Shown here: piece after piece, positions 34,298-43,473 of the stretch
Numbering within the stretch: the stretch's first letter is position 1
How the letters are laid out: every line of letters starts with the position of its first letter
Assembly (NCBI GenBank): GCA_003045865.1
Contig: PZPB01000002.1
Span: 16,989-80,988, forward strand
Source: Bacteroidota bacterium
Lineage (GTDB): Bacteria > Bacteroidota > Bacteroidia > Flavobacteriales > Schleiferiaceae
Length of the DNA: 64,000 nt
Reading direction: 5' to 3'
The notes under the pieces: model-generated
The model's database searches: none
Told to the model about the DNA's origin: nothing
What the model saw: the letters and a program-made list of their open reading frames with translations, nothing else
Translations under genes and position numbers: made by a program

Positions 34298-35065
34298 TTA
34301 TTTTCCGCCACCAAAACCACGTCCGCGACTGCTAGAGCTACTACGATAACGCGAAGAAGAACGCGAGTTTCTACTGCTAGTTCTGCTGCTACTGCGTTGT
34401 ACTTTGCTACGCACATTTTGTTTAAAAGTGGTGGGTTTCCGGTTCCAGGTAGAGGTGCTACTGCGATTGGTATTGTGGCTGCCAGTAGTGCCGAAGCGAG
34501 TGCCCCCATTGGAGCTTGTTCCGTAATAGGTTCTGCCCGAAGGATAATAATTGCGACGATAATCGTTCCAGCCGCCTCGGTAAATAGGTGACATGCCATA
34601 ACCTAATACAGAACGTAGCATGGCGTATTTGCCATAGAATTCCCAGAAGCTATTGCCATCCGAACCTTGGTTCCATTTTCCGTACTTCTCGTTGCCAACA
34701 TAATTATTGTAACCGGGAGGTGCTACTTTCTTCTCCACTTCCCCATCTACCTTAGTGACAAGCGCCATGCCCATATTGTCGATATTGCTATTGAAATAGG
34801 CGTCGCTTACTTGCAGCCAATCGGTGGTTTCTGAAACTAAAGTATCTTGAAAACTATCCTCTTTAAGGATGCGGTACTGATGCAAGTACTTTTCACTACT
34901 CTCATCGTAGTTCATGTCGTAAAGCATAATGCTGTAGTTCGGTACTTCAGTCATTTTTTTTACTAAATCGTCGATGGGGTTTTTCTCGTAAACCGGGGTA
35001 TTAGGTCCGCAAGCACTAATTAAAAATAAGCTTGCTAAAAGACTGAAATAATGATAGATGCGCAT
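34298..35065 (-). CDS. Lipoprotein with Arg/Ser/Gly-rich basic tail
   Basis: A 255-residue lipoprotein: MRIYHYFSLLASLFLISAC has a lipobox with Cys19. The middle (about 35-150) is a mixed alpha/beta domain I do not recognise. The last 90 residues are low complexity, moving from Tyr/Gly-rich (YYPSGRTYYGTSSNGG) to an Arg/Ser tail that ends RGRGFGGGK. The basic tail could bind anionic lipid, LPS or nucleic acid at the outer face. E. coli yjf/ygi loci encode DUF1190 proteins with a similar glycine/serine end, so it may be a functional counterpart, but I cannot show homology. It lies between DUF4178 (5-base gap) and DUF350. Confidence 0.78.
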   Translation of the reverse strand: MRIYHYFSLLASLFLISACGPNTPVYEKNPIDDLVKKMTEVPNYSIMLYDMNYDESSEKYLHQYRILKEDSFQDTLVSETTDWLQVSDAYFNSNIDNMGMALVTKVDGEVEKKVAPPGYNNYVGNEKYGKWNQGSDGNSFWEFYGKYAMLRSVLGYGMSPIYRGGWNDYRRNYYPSGRTYYGTSSNGGTRFGTTGSHNTNRSSTSTWNRKPTTFKQNVRSKVQRSSSRTSSRNSRSSSRYRSSSSSRGRGFGGGK

Positions 35066-35070
35066 GGTTC

Positions 35071-35619
35071 TTATTTTCTTGGAAGAATATCAGAAATTTC
35101 GAATTCGGAGATTACCTTCCCCCAAGATGCCTCGAAGGAACGTTCGCCCCATTGTTCAATGGTCAAATTTAAAGTTTCATCTTCGTTATAGTAGTCCCAA
35201 GCGATGAATTCTTGCCAATCGTCGTTTTTGCCTTTGGTCATATCGTTAAAATAGCCCGGCGATTCTTCATCAAGGAAATAGCTTTGACCCTCGTAAATTA
35301 TGGTTTCGGGTGGGGCGGAGCCCTCGCTTATATTCTTGGCGATTTCCGCTCCAAGCTTGCGCATTGGTACTTTTTGACACCACAGTAATTCTACTTCGTC
35401 GTCCTCATCTACCGCAAGGTAAAAACTGTCTTTACCATCGGAAACTTTATATTCTTTGCTAAACTCTTCATCGCCCCAGTCGTATTCGTATTCGCCGGTA
35501 ACTTCCCAAGTGCGTAAATCATATTCGAAAATATAGCCCATGCTTAGGTCTAAAACGTTGCGGCTGAAGGGTTTTGGTTCTTCTTCTTTTTTGCCAAAAA
35601 GATTTTTAAATAGGCTCAT
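35071..35619 (-). CDS. DUF4178 domain protein
   Basis: A 182-residue cytoplasmic protein. After a basic start (MSLFKNLFGKKEEEPKP), residues 25-175 look like the beta-rich DUF4178 fold, recognisable from the strand pattern YIFEYDLRTWEVTGEYEYDW and the acidic VDEDDEVELLW and EQWGERSFEASWG. DUF4178 has no known activity but is repeatedly found with PspA, flotillin and AdoMetDC genes. The protein is strongly acidic and could bind a basic partner such as the Arg-rich lipoprotein precursor or the ATPase. Its start overlaps the 3' end of the giant ATPase by 14 bases, so they are translationally coupled. Confidence 0.8.
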   Translation of the reverse strand: MSLFKNLFGKKEEEPKPFSRNVLDLSMGYIFEYDLRTWEVTGEYEYDWGDEEFSKEYKVSDGKDSFYLAVDEDDEVELLWCQKVPMRKLGAEIAKNISEGSAPPETIIYEGQSYFLDEESPGYFNDMTKGKNDDWQEFIAWDYYNEDETLNLTIEQWGERSFEASWGKVISEFEISDILPRK

Positions 35620-38600
35620 TGTTCTTGTTTTTCATTTGTTGATAGTGACTGAATATTTGCACCAACTCGTCTAAGCCAGTGCCCATTCGTGCCATTTGAT
35701 CTATAATCGGCGCAATCTGATTTCCGCCGAAACTCTTCATTCTTTGTTGTCGGCTAAAGACGGCCAGAATTTCTTTTTTTCTTTTTTTCTCGTCTTCGCT
35801 CATTAAATCTAAGAGTTCCTTCAGTTTTAGGAAATTGAATTCCGCTGCCGAACTTAAACTTTGTGATTCGTTTTCATAATGCGAAAGAATCAAGGTTTCT
35901 AATTCTTCCTCGTTCATTATCGGGCTCAGTTTCTCTACCATTTTATTCATATCGCGGTAGGAACCTTGTAGTTTAAAAGGAGGCTCGGTTCTATATTCTT
36001 CCGCTTGGCCAGCAGAAAGGATATACTGCTTATTTACTTTCAAGATAACCGCTCTCAGTCTTAGCATTTTCTGCAAAAGCTGAAGGTATTCTTTTATTTC
36101 TTCGCTACTGTGTTTTCCCTCTAAACTTATCTGACTAGTATCGCCACTTTCAATTGCTTGGACTAGTATTTTAAAGTCTTTGCTGTTTTGATCTTTCAGT
36201 TTAGCAATGCTGGGATTACTGCTGAGGCTGTTTTCTAAATAGCTATTTTCAAAGGCTTCGGCTTTCCCGCCAATAATATCTCCAAGATTGTAAATGTCGG
36301 CTCGGTTGGATAGCATATCGGGAATTTGAAACTTATCGCCACTTTCGGTATAGGGGTTTCCTGCCATCACCACCGCCACTTTTCGGCCACGGAAATCGTA
36401 GGTTTTGCTTACACCTTTGTAGATGCCTTCTATTTTACGTTGTGCGTCGCAGAGCGAAATGAACTTTTGCAAAAAGGCGGGATTACAATGCTGAATATCA
36501 TCGATATAGATCATAACATTGTCGCCCATCTCAAATGCAAGATTCAGTTTTTCCAGTTCTTCGCGTGCAGCTGAATTCGGTGCTACCGAAGGGTCAATGG
36601 CGGTAACTTCGTGACCAATGGCAGGGCCGTTTATTTTCATGAAAACCAATCCTAAACGGTTGGCGATATACTCCATTAAGGTAGTCTTACCATATCCTGG
36701 AGGGGAAATAAGTAAAAGCATTCCCATTAGGTCGGTACGTTTATTGGCACCAGCGGCGCCCATTTGCTTGGCAAGGTTATCGCCGACTAAAGGCAGGTAA
36801 ACTTCATCTAATAATTGGTTTCGAACAAAGGAACTCATCACCTTGGGTTTGAATTCTTGTAAGCGTAATTCCTTTTTTTGATCTGCTAGTAAATCCTTTT
36901 TCAACTTTTGAAAGCGCAGAAAATCCTGCACCGTGGTGCTCTCAAATCCATGCAGCTTCTCCATGAAATGCGGATAGTGAAGCGTAGTTTGTCCTTTTTC
37001 AAGAGAGGGGTGATCACCTTCCAGTCCTTCTATCTTTTCGGAGAGAATCACTTTTTGATGCTCATCTAGCGCAAGCGTTTTATCCATTAAAAGGATGCTG
37101 GCCTCGCGCATTACTTCTTCCGAAAAGGGCTTGCTTGTTCCTTGGTTTTGGTAGGCTTTAAGCCAAGATAGGATCGTTTGAAAGCTTTTTCCTTTCTTGT
37201 CTTTTTCGTTTTTCAAAGACAGTTCATAGTCTTTGGTCCATCGGTTCTTTTTCAGGTGTAATTCAAACTGCTCACTTAAATCCCAAGCGGAGAGGGAAAA
37301 GGCTAGCTTTTGCTCCGAACTTAAAAGATAGAATAGGTAATGAGCGGCGTCTTCCCGTACTTTATCATCTACCCAATCTAGCTTTAGCGGAAGGCTTTGA
37401 ATATCATTTTTTAGCTCGGCAATACTGTTTACGAAGCTTTTACTTTGGGGGAATATTTTTAGAATGCTGCGAATAATGCGCATGTTTTCGTCCCACTTTT
37501 CGCGCACTTCACTCGATATTTCGCGCTTCCAAAATAAATAGGCCAGGCAGCGGGCATTGCTGCTATAGCGTAAAAGTCCGATGCTAAAATGAAGTTTCAG
37601 CAGCGCCTTTAAAATGAGCATAGCGTCTTTATCGTGTACGCCTTTTACATAACCTTCATCGTATTTACGGCCCATTTTAAGTTGGACATATTCCTGTAAA
37701 TCGCTGTCATTAAGAAGATGCAATTCTTCCAACGTTTTGGTCTCTTCATCTTTGCCATTTTGGGCTTCCAGAAAAAGGTGATAAGCTAAATACTCGGCGC
37801 GATACACTTGAGCGTTTTCACTTTTTAGGCTTTGGTCCCACACGCTGCGGGTTGCTTCAATGGCCTCCGATTGCAGCGCCTCAAAAAAGTTGGTGCCACT
37901 AATATGGTAGTAAAGATTTTCGTCTTTGTAAACGATGCTGAGGTCGATGCTTTGGGTGTTTACATTAAACTGATGCTTGCCCAGTTGAATGATATTTTCG
38001 CCGTTTACAAAAAGTTCTTGCTTGTCTTTGCTTTGTCGTAGGGCATCTTCATAGCTTGTTTTTAACTGACTAAGAAGGTCATCAGCTTTCACCGAATCGC
38101 CCAAGGACAAAAGTTGTTCGGCGATGCCGCGTACTTTTTCGATCATTAAATCGCTGGCGAAAAAGGTGCGCATTTCGCCCTCGTTCTTAAGCTTGGCTAG
38201 TCTTTTTTGGATGCCGTTAATTATACGACCGCCCGATTTTTGAAGACTAAGCGTTTGTTTGTTTAAGGCTTCATTAAGCTGTACTTTTTTCGAGTCGAAG
38301 GCACCATAAAGCTCTTCCCTTTTTTCGGCAATGATTTCTATAAACTCATCAAAGGCAGCGAATTTCGCTTCTAGTTCCTCTAGTTGTACCATCAACTTAT
38401 TGAGGTATTCATCGCATTTTTCGGCCGAATCAGCCAAGTTGAGGTAATTGGTTAAGCCTTGGTTAATGAGTTTTATTTGTGACTTAAACTCTGCTTCGCC
38501 TTCGAGGCTGAGTAATTCTTTTTTACGGTTTTTAAGCTGGGCGCTGATGCGGTTAAACTGCGCGTAGAGCGTAGAAATGGCATCAATGATTTTAACTGAT

Positions 38601-40537
38601 TGGGTGGCGTCGTCGATTTTTAAGTTGCCCACGATTTCAATCAAGAGGTCGAGCTCAGCTGAAATCTGGATAATGTCTTCCGCTAAGCGATTAAGCTCCG
38701 TTACCTTTTTTGCTTGGTCGAGCTCTTGCTTAAGTTTTTCCGTTTTTAGTTCATAAGGTTCTAGCGCTTCCTTACGGAGAAGGTAATTCAGAGTGGCTTT
38801 CGATAATTGATCGTTAACCTCACTTAACTCATTTTCTAAAGCTTCAATGACAGCAAGGTCGCTGTACCGCAGATCTTTTAAAGCAATTACTTTCCCCTTA
38901 TTCTCTCTCAGTAGGGCGAGGCGATTAACGTATTCGTCAATATTTTTAGCCTGACTATTTTTTATTTTAGAAATGGCTTTATGGGCCTCTGCCATTACGC
39001 TGGCACTTTCGGCTGCCGTGTGCGCTTTTATTTTCAGAACCTTTTCATATTCATCAATGGCTGCCGTGGCTGTGCTTTTTATAGCTTCAATGGGTTGAGA
39101 GATCTGTTCTACTTCGGCATGGTCAATCCAGTGGTAGGCATCGATAATGCCAGTGCTTTGCTTGCTTAAATCTGTGTATAAGTTAGCGTAGCGATCATCC
39201 TTGCCAATGAGTTTAATAAGCTCACTGCATTCGCTCATCAGGCGCACAATTTCTTTATTGCCAATTTTATAAATGTAAGAATCGCTTTCTGCTTCCACCA
39301 CGTGGTTAGGCGAGTAAAAGGGGGTTTGCCAAATTTGGATGAGATGTACTCTTTTTTGCTCCTCTTCGGCCTTAAAGAAAATAAGCTCACCGCTTTCAAA
39401 TAGGGTATAGCCATTGCAAATTATCGGGGTAGCAACTTTCTGATCTATAATGTTATAATTCAGTAAAATATAAACACCACTCTCGCCTTGGTAAAAGATA
39501 TAAAGGTAATCCTCGCCGTTTTGAGAGGCTATTTTCCGCTCAAAAAGCATATTGTTGAGCTGAATATCGAAGAGCTTTACTTCCCCCGTTTGGATATAAT
39601 AACCCTTGGCGAAAATAATTCCCTGATTATCGGGTAGTAGAACACAAGAATCTTCCAAGGCGTCCATGCGAGCACAGGCTTGAATTTTCTCATTGTAAAC
39701 TATGTAGCGAAAATCCTTTTCTTTATAAGGTTTTACCTTAAGAGCGATAAGGTTGCCAATAATGGCAAAGTAAATTTCCGCGTCATCTAGCGTTTGGTCT
39801 TTGTCTTCAACGGGTTCGCTGTAGATGCCTTTACCTGTATCGGTATTGTCTTCAATTTTTAGAGTAAGATCGCCGCCGGTAGTTTCAATAAATACGCGAT
39901 CCTTAATAGAGATGTGAGGGTGTAAACCTTTGCGATGCATGTCGCGACTAATCTTTTCCCACGTGAATTCGTGCTGCCTAGGGTATTTAAATTCATGGTC
40001 GCTACGGTTACCCGCATATTGATATTTACCATCGATAAGCGACCATTTGAAAGTCTTTATATCATTCGCGCTTTTCCCCACTCGAAACACCATAAAGATG
40101 GCATTGCCGCTGCGGGCAAATTTGCTGAAAACCGTTTCGCGGTAATATTGGTATAGATTGGCAAAATCTAGTAAAAACTGCTCATTATCTAGCAGTGTTG
40201 ATTCGCAGGGCTTAAAGTTTTGGCTTTCCTCTTGAAAGTGATAGGTGCTAAAAACATCATTTACATGGGTTTCGCTTTTCAGGCCCATGTGCACATTGTA
40301 GCCGAACCAAAAATAATTGTCGCCTATTGGAATGATATCGCGGGCTAGGCAGTTGTTTTCCGTGCTAATCCTTTCCGTCGCTTTTAGCTTGGTTTCGGTG
40401 GCTCCGAAAACGTTTTTGCGCGCCGCGTTTAAGCGCTGCAAGCGTTCTTGTAAATCGGCAGAATGATTGCGCAAACGGTCACGAATTACCTCGTAACTAC
40501 CTATTTCAATATTTACTTCTTGATTTTCTTGAGCCAT
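35606..40537 (-). CDS. Giant AAA+ ATPase (1643 aa, family often labelled DNA repair ATPase)
   Basis: The layout is an N-terminal helical start, a beta-rich region (about 60-470) that may be a propeller, long coiled coils (about 480-830), a helical middle, and one C-terminal AAA+ module. Walker A is LLISPPGYGKTTLME (near 1276), Walker B is NVMIYIDDIQHC (near 1344), and the sensor region is VVMAGNPYTESGDKF (near 1392), closest to MoxR-type AAA+ proteins. A C-terminal helical lid follows. The name DNA repair ATPase is given to relatives by annotation pipelines; I see no DNA-binding or nuclease motif. In this operon a role remodelling PspA or flotillin assemblies, as PspF or MoxR partners do, is more likely. 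It overlaps DUF4178 and follows flotillin after a 74-base gap with a hairpin. Confidence 0.8.
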   Translation of the reverse strand: MAQENQEVNIEIGSYEVIRDRLRNHSADLQERLQRLNAARKNVFGATETKLKATERISTENNCLARDIIPIGDNYFWFGYNVHMGLKSETHVNDVFSTYHFQEESQNFKPCESTLLDNEQFLLDFANLYQYYRETVFSKFARSGNAIFMVFRVGKSANDIKTFKWSLIDGKYQYAGNRSDHEFKYPRQHEFTWEKISRDMHRKGLHPHISIKDRVFIETTGGDLTLKIEDNTDTGKGIYSEPVEDKDQTLDDAEIYFAIIGNLIALKVKPYKEKDFRYIVYNEKIQACARMDALEDSCVLLPDNQGIIFAKGYYIQTGEVKLFDIQLNNMLFERKIASQNGEDYLYIFYQGESGVYILLNYNIIDQKVATPIICNGYTLFESGELIFFKAEEEQKRVHLIQIWQTPFYSPNHVVEAESDSYIYKIGNKEIVRLMSECSELIKLIGKDDRYANLYTDLSKQSTGIIDAYHWIDHAEVEQISQPIEAIKSTATAAIDEYEKVLKIKAHTAAESASVMAEAHKAISKIKNSQAKNIDEYVNRLALLRENKGKVIALKDLRYSDLAVIEALENELSEVNDQLSKATLNYLLRKEALEPYELKTEKLKQELDQAKKVTELNRLAEDIIQISAELDLLIEIVGNLKIDDATQSVKIIDAISTLYAQFNRISAQLKNRKKELLSLEGEAEFKSQIKLINQGLTNYLNLADSAEKCDEYLNKLMVQLEELEAKFAAFDEFIEIIAEKREELYGAFDSKKVQLNEALNKQTLSLQKSGGRIINGIQKRLAKLKNEGEMRTFFASDLMIEKVRGIAEQLLSLGDSVKADDLLSQLKTSYEDALRQSKDKQELFVNGENIIQLGKHQFNVNTQSIDLSIVYKDENLYYHISGTNFFEALQSEAIEATRSVWDQSLKSENAQVYRAEYLAYHLFLEAQNGKDEETKTLEELHLLNDSDLQEYVQLKMGRKYDEGYVKGVHDKDAMLILKALLKLHFSIGLLRYSSNARCLAYLFWKREISSEVREKWDENMRIIRSILKIFPQSKSFVNSIAELKNDIQSLPLKLDWVDDKVREDAAHYLFYLLSSEQKLAFSLSAWDLSEQFELHLKKNRWTKDYELSLKNEKDKKGKSFQTILSWLKAYQNQGTSKPFSEEVMREASILLMDKTLALDEHQKVILSEKIEGLEGDHPSLEKGQTTLHYPHFMEKLHGFESTTVQDFLRFQKLKKDLLADQKKELRLQEFKPKVMSSFVRNQLLDEVYLPLVGDNLAKQMGAAGANKRTDLMGMLLLISPPGYGKTTLMEYIANRLGLVFMKINGPAIGHEVTAIDPSVAPNSAAREELEKLNLAFEMGDNVMIYIDDIQHCNPAFLQKFISLCDAQRKIEGIYKGVSKTYDFRGRKVAVVMAGNPYTESGDKFQIPDMLSNRADIYNLGDIIGGKAEAFENSYLENSLSSNPSIAKLKDQNSKDFKILVQAIESGDTSQISLEGKHSSEEIKEYLQLLQKMLRLRAVILKVNKQYILSAGQAEEYRTEPPFKLQGSYRDMNKMVEKLSPIMNEEELETLILSHYENESQSLSSAAEFNFLKLKELLDLMSEDEKKRKKEILAVFSRQQRMKSFGGNQIAPIIDQMARMGTGLDELVQIFSHYQQMKNKNNEPI

Positions 40538-40573
40538 ACAAAATTAGCTTGAAGCGGTTGATTTTATTTAGAA

Positions 40574-40597
40574 AGAGCGCGCGGTAAAGCGCGCTCT
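40574..40597 (-). terminator. GC-rich hairpin inside the operon (attenuator or mRNA stabiliser)
   Basis: Perfect nine-bp stem AGAGCGCGC (40574-40582) and GCGCGCTCT (40589-40597) with a six-base loop, between the flotillin stop and the ATPase start. The minus strand continues TTCTAAATAAAA, a poor T-run, so termination would be partial. Confidence 0.55.
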
Positions 40598-40611
40598 ACT
40601 TGGCTTTTGTT

Positions 40612-42792
40612 TTAGTCTTCGATGATGCCAAAATCGTCGGCGCTGCTATTGCTCAAATTGTTTTGTTTGGCAAAATTTAGCATTTGTTCTAATACGCTGC
40701 GTTTCTTACTGTCGTCCGTACTATTGATTAGTCGGGTAAGGAAGGAAGCTACACTAAGGTTTCTAAGGTCCTCGGTACTAATACCCGATTCTTTTACAAT
40801 ACCGCGTACTTTTTCTAGTAGGCTTGCGCCAGATGGGTCATTAAGAAGCTGATCTTTCACCTGAGTAAATACTACCGAATTATCAATGCGACGGTCCATG
40901 GCTTTTCCAGAAGTAATGGCGCCTACGATCTTATCAAAGAAGACATTTTCACCCCCTACGATATCAATTTTAGCACTGCGTAATGCTTCCGATAAAACTT
41001 GAGCTTGGGCATCGGCAATATCTTTTTGGATATGGATACCCGCTAATTCTACCGATTTGTCTTTATCGAGACGTAGTTTAAACTCTTCGTGGTCTTTACC
41101 AGCATCATTTAAGGTTTTCATAGCTTTGGCCTTGCGGTCAATTCCTTCCGCTTCCGCAGATGCTTTTTCCAGATTCACTAGCGCTTCGGCCAGACCTTTT
41201 TCTTTTTCCGCTTCCGCTTTCTTGCGAATTACTTCCGCTTCGGCGAGACCGGTCGCTTGATTAACTTCCGCGGCCGATTTACCAATTCTCAAATCGGCTT
41301 CCGCTTGGGCTAAACTCTTCGCTTCAATACCACGAGCCTCGGCAATCGCTTGATCTTCAATAACAGAAGCTTCTGCTTCCCCTTGTTTCTCGCGGGCTTG
41401 GGCTTTGGCTTCTAATACACGGGCTTCGGCTAATCCTGCTGCTGCAAAACGAGAGGCTTCGGCTTCCGCTAAAACTTTAATGGCTTCTGCTTTTTGAACT
41501 GAGCTTTGTTGTTCGGCATCGGCATCAATGATTTTCTGCTTGGCACTAAATTCAGCGGCTGATTTAGCGGCTTCTGCCTTTTTGATTTCTTGCACCAATG
41601 AAGATTCTGCTTCTTCTTCGGCCTTAGTAATAGAGACTCTTTTTAGTCTTTCCGCTTCTGCGAAAGCACGGGTGTCTTTGATGCGCTCTTCTTCATCCAC
41701 CACAGTTTTCTCAATGGCAACACGCTCGCGTATAACTTCTTGAATATTTTTCTGTTCGGTTTCAATCGCTTTTTGCTTTTCTATCTGCGTAAGCGTAACA
41801 ATACGTTCGCGTTCGGTCGCTTCTAACTGGCGGTCTTTTTCAACTCTTTCCGTTTCTACTACTTCGGTGCGTTCTTTGTTTTTCGCGGCCACAATTACTT
41901 GACGCTCTTTATTTTGTTCACTTACCTCAATTTCTTCTTCTGTTGCAATTCTTGCTCTTTCCGATTTGAGTTTTTCCTCTTGATTTACTTTTTCAATTTC
42001 CGCTTCTTCGCGCGCTTTCACATTGGCTATTTCGCGTTTCTGTTTTTCTTCGCTCTCGGCTAACTGCCTTTCTAAAACCAAGATAGCTTCGCGCGCTTCA
42101 ACGTCTTGTTGCTTAATTATCTTTTCCTTATCACGCTGAATAAAGTTGGCTTTAACCGCTTCTCTCGCAGTGATTTCGGTGATCTTTTTAATCCCTTCTG
42201 CATCTAAAATATTATTGGGATCTAAAGATTCTAGAGGTGTTTGCTCTAAGAAGTCGATGGCGGCATCGTCGAGGATATAGCCATTGAGGTCGGTGCCAAT
42301 TATGTCTATGATTTCTCTTCTGAATTCATCGCGTTGGTTGTATAAATCAACAAAGTCGAATTTTTTACCCACGGTTTTTAGGGCTTCCGAAAACTTGGCG
42401 TCAAAGAGTAAGCGCAAGGCATCTTTAGAAGAGGCGCGGCTGCAACCTACCGATTGAGCAACGCGTTTTACATCGTCTACCATTTCGTTTACACGCACAT
42501 AAAAAGCCACATTGATGTCGGCGCGCAAATTGTCTTTACACACTAGGCCATCTTTGCCCTTGCGGTCAATGGTAATGGTGTTTAAGGAGATGTCCATAAT
42601 CTCCACTTTGTGAAGAACGGGAATGACCATCATGCCATTGAAAGACACTTTTATACCACCCACACCAGTGCGGACGAGGGCTTGGCCTTGGGAGGTTTTG
42701 TAATAGAAGCGGGAGAACATGGCGATAATCCCGAAAATTAGAACTACCGCTACAATGATCGCCACCATGCCGGTTTGCTGAAAAATTTCCAT
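40612..42792 (-). CDS. Flotillin-family SPFH protein (YqiK-like)
   Basis: A 726-residue membrane scaffold. One N-terminal hydrophobic segment (about 8-27) is followed by the SPFH/band-7 domain (about 35-215, with RTGVGGIKVSFNGMMVIPVLHKVE). Residues 220-560 are a very long Ala/Glu/Lys/Arg coiled coil with repeats such as AEAERLKRV and GLAEAEVIRKKAEAE, and a small C-terminal helical domain follows. Flotillins oligomerise into cage-like or microdomain assemblies on the inner membrane. Its upstream neighbour is a YqiJ-like protein, the same pair as E. coli yqiJ-yqiK. The AAA+ gene follows. Confidence 0.92.
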   Translation of the reverse strand: MEIFQQTGMVAIIVAVVLIFGIIAMFSRFYYKTSQGQALVRTGVGGIKVSFNGMMVIPVLHKVEIMDISLNTITIDRKGKDGLVCKDNLRADINVAFYVRVNEMVDDVKRVAQSVGCSRASSKDALRLLFDAKFSEALKTVGKKFDFVDLYNQRDEFRREIIDIIGTDLNGYILDDAAIDFLEQTPLESLDPNNILDAEGIKKITEITAREAVKANFIQRDKEKIIKQQDVEAREAILVLERQLAESEEKQKREIANVKAREEAEIEKVNQEEKLKSERARIATEEEIEVSEQNKERQVIVAAKNKERTEVVETERVEKDRQLEATERERIVTLTQIEKQKAIETEQKNIQEVIRERVAIEKTVVDEEERIKDTRAFAEAERLKRVSITKAEEEAESSLVQEIKKAEAAKSAAEFSAKQKIIDADAEQQSSVQKAEAIKVLAEAEASRFAAAGLAEARVLEAKAQAREKQGEAEASVIEDQAIAEARGIEAKSLAQAEADLRIGKSAAEVNQATGLAEAEVIRKKAEAEKEKGLAEALVNLEKASAEAEGIDRKAKAMKTLNDAGKDHEEFKLRLDKDKSVELAGIHIQKDIADAQAQVLSEALRSAKIDIVGGENVFFDKIVGAITSGKAMDRRIDNSVVFTQVKDQLLNDPSGASLLEKVRGIVKESGISTEDLRNLSVASFLTRLINSTDDSKKRSVLEQMLNFAKQNNLSNSSADDFGIIED

Positions 42793-42818
42793 AAAGAGAA
42801 TTAAAGAATGATTGGTTT

Positions 42819-43463
42819 TTAGCTAATGCTTAGGTGAGGTTCTACCAGATAAACTCCTGGTTCGTCGAGCTTTTCAATAAAAAGCACTTGTTCACCTTTA
42901 AGTACAGACTGGCTTTTCGGACTGCGGATGTAGAGTCTCAAAAAACTGCCTTGATAGTTGATTTCGGCCATGCCTTTATTGAGGTCGGAAGCAGGGCTGA
43001 TAACTGTGCCTATTTTGCCAATAATTTCCTTCTTTTTACTGTCGTCATTTAATTTTTCGAAAAAGCGGACGAAGGGTGTGGTTAGCACTTTAGAGATTAA
43101 TAGGCTCAGAAAGAGCAGAGGTATAAAACTTAGTAGTCCGAAAACAAAGCTTTCGAGGCCTAAAAAGTTATTGATGTTTATGCTTAGTAGCCATAGCGGA
43201 AGGCTCACGAAGCTCAACCAAATCATAAAAGGGATGCGGCCGAGGTTAAAGAAAACGAGCACATTATTTAACCAAGACACATCGCCGGAGACGTCTCCCT
43301 CAATCTCAAAATCTGCTTCACCATCAATGTCGATATCGAAATCTAAAAACTCGGTATCTAATAAGCCGATAATTACAATTATCCAGTAGAGAAGGATGAA
43401 GAGGAGCAATGCCGTTGGTATAGCATTGGCTCCGTTGAAAATGAGATTAAGGAATTCGTTCAT
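42819..43463 (-). CDS. YqiJ/NfeD-like membrane protein with OB-fold domain
   Basis: A 214-residue protein. Hydrophobic segments at about 15-38, 75-95 and 104-125 surround an acidic periplasmic loop (FLDFDIDIDGEADFEIEGDV). A C-terminal soluble domain (about 145-214, GKIGTVISPASDLNKG and GEQVLFIEKLDEPGVYLVEP) has the strand pattern of an NfeD-type OB fold. NfeD/YqiJ proteins pair with flotillins and are thought to anchor or cap their assemblies. The gene is directly upstream of the flotillin (26 bases) and downstream of pspA (10 bases). The repeated Asp in the loop could bind a divalent cation. Confidence 0.82.
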   Translation of the reverse strand: MNEFLNLIFNGANAIPTALLLFILLYWIIVIIGLLDTEFLDFDIDIDGEADFEIEGDVSGDVSWLNNVLVFFNLGRIPFMIWLSFVSLPLWLLSININNFLGLESFVFGLLSFIPLLFLSLLISKVLTTPFVRFFEKLNDDSKKKEIIGKIGTVISPASDLNKGMAEINYQGSFLRLYIRSPKSQSVLKGEQVLFIEKLDEPGVYLVEPHLSIS

Positions 43464-43473
43464 GATTTATTTT

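Noticed and set aside
34294-34599. 101-residue Ala/Val-rich ORF
   Set aside because: It overlaps the Arg/Ser-coding tail of the lipoprotein gene on the same strand in another frame; the composition is a shadow of that low-complexity region.
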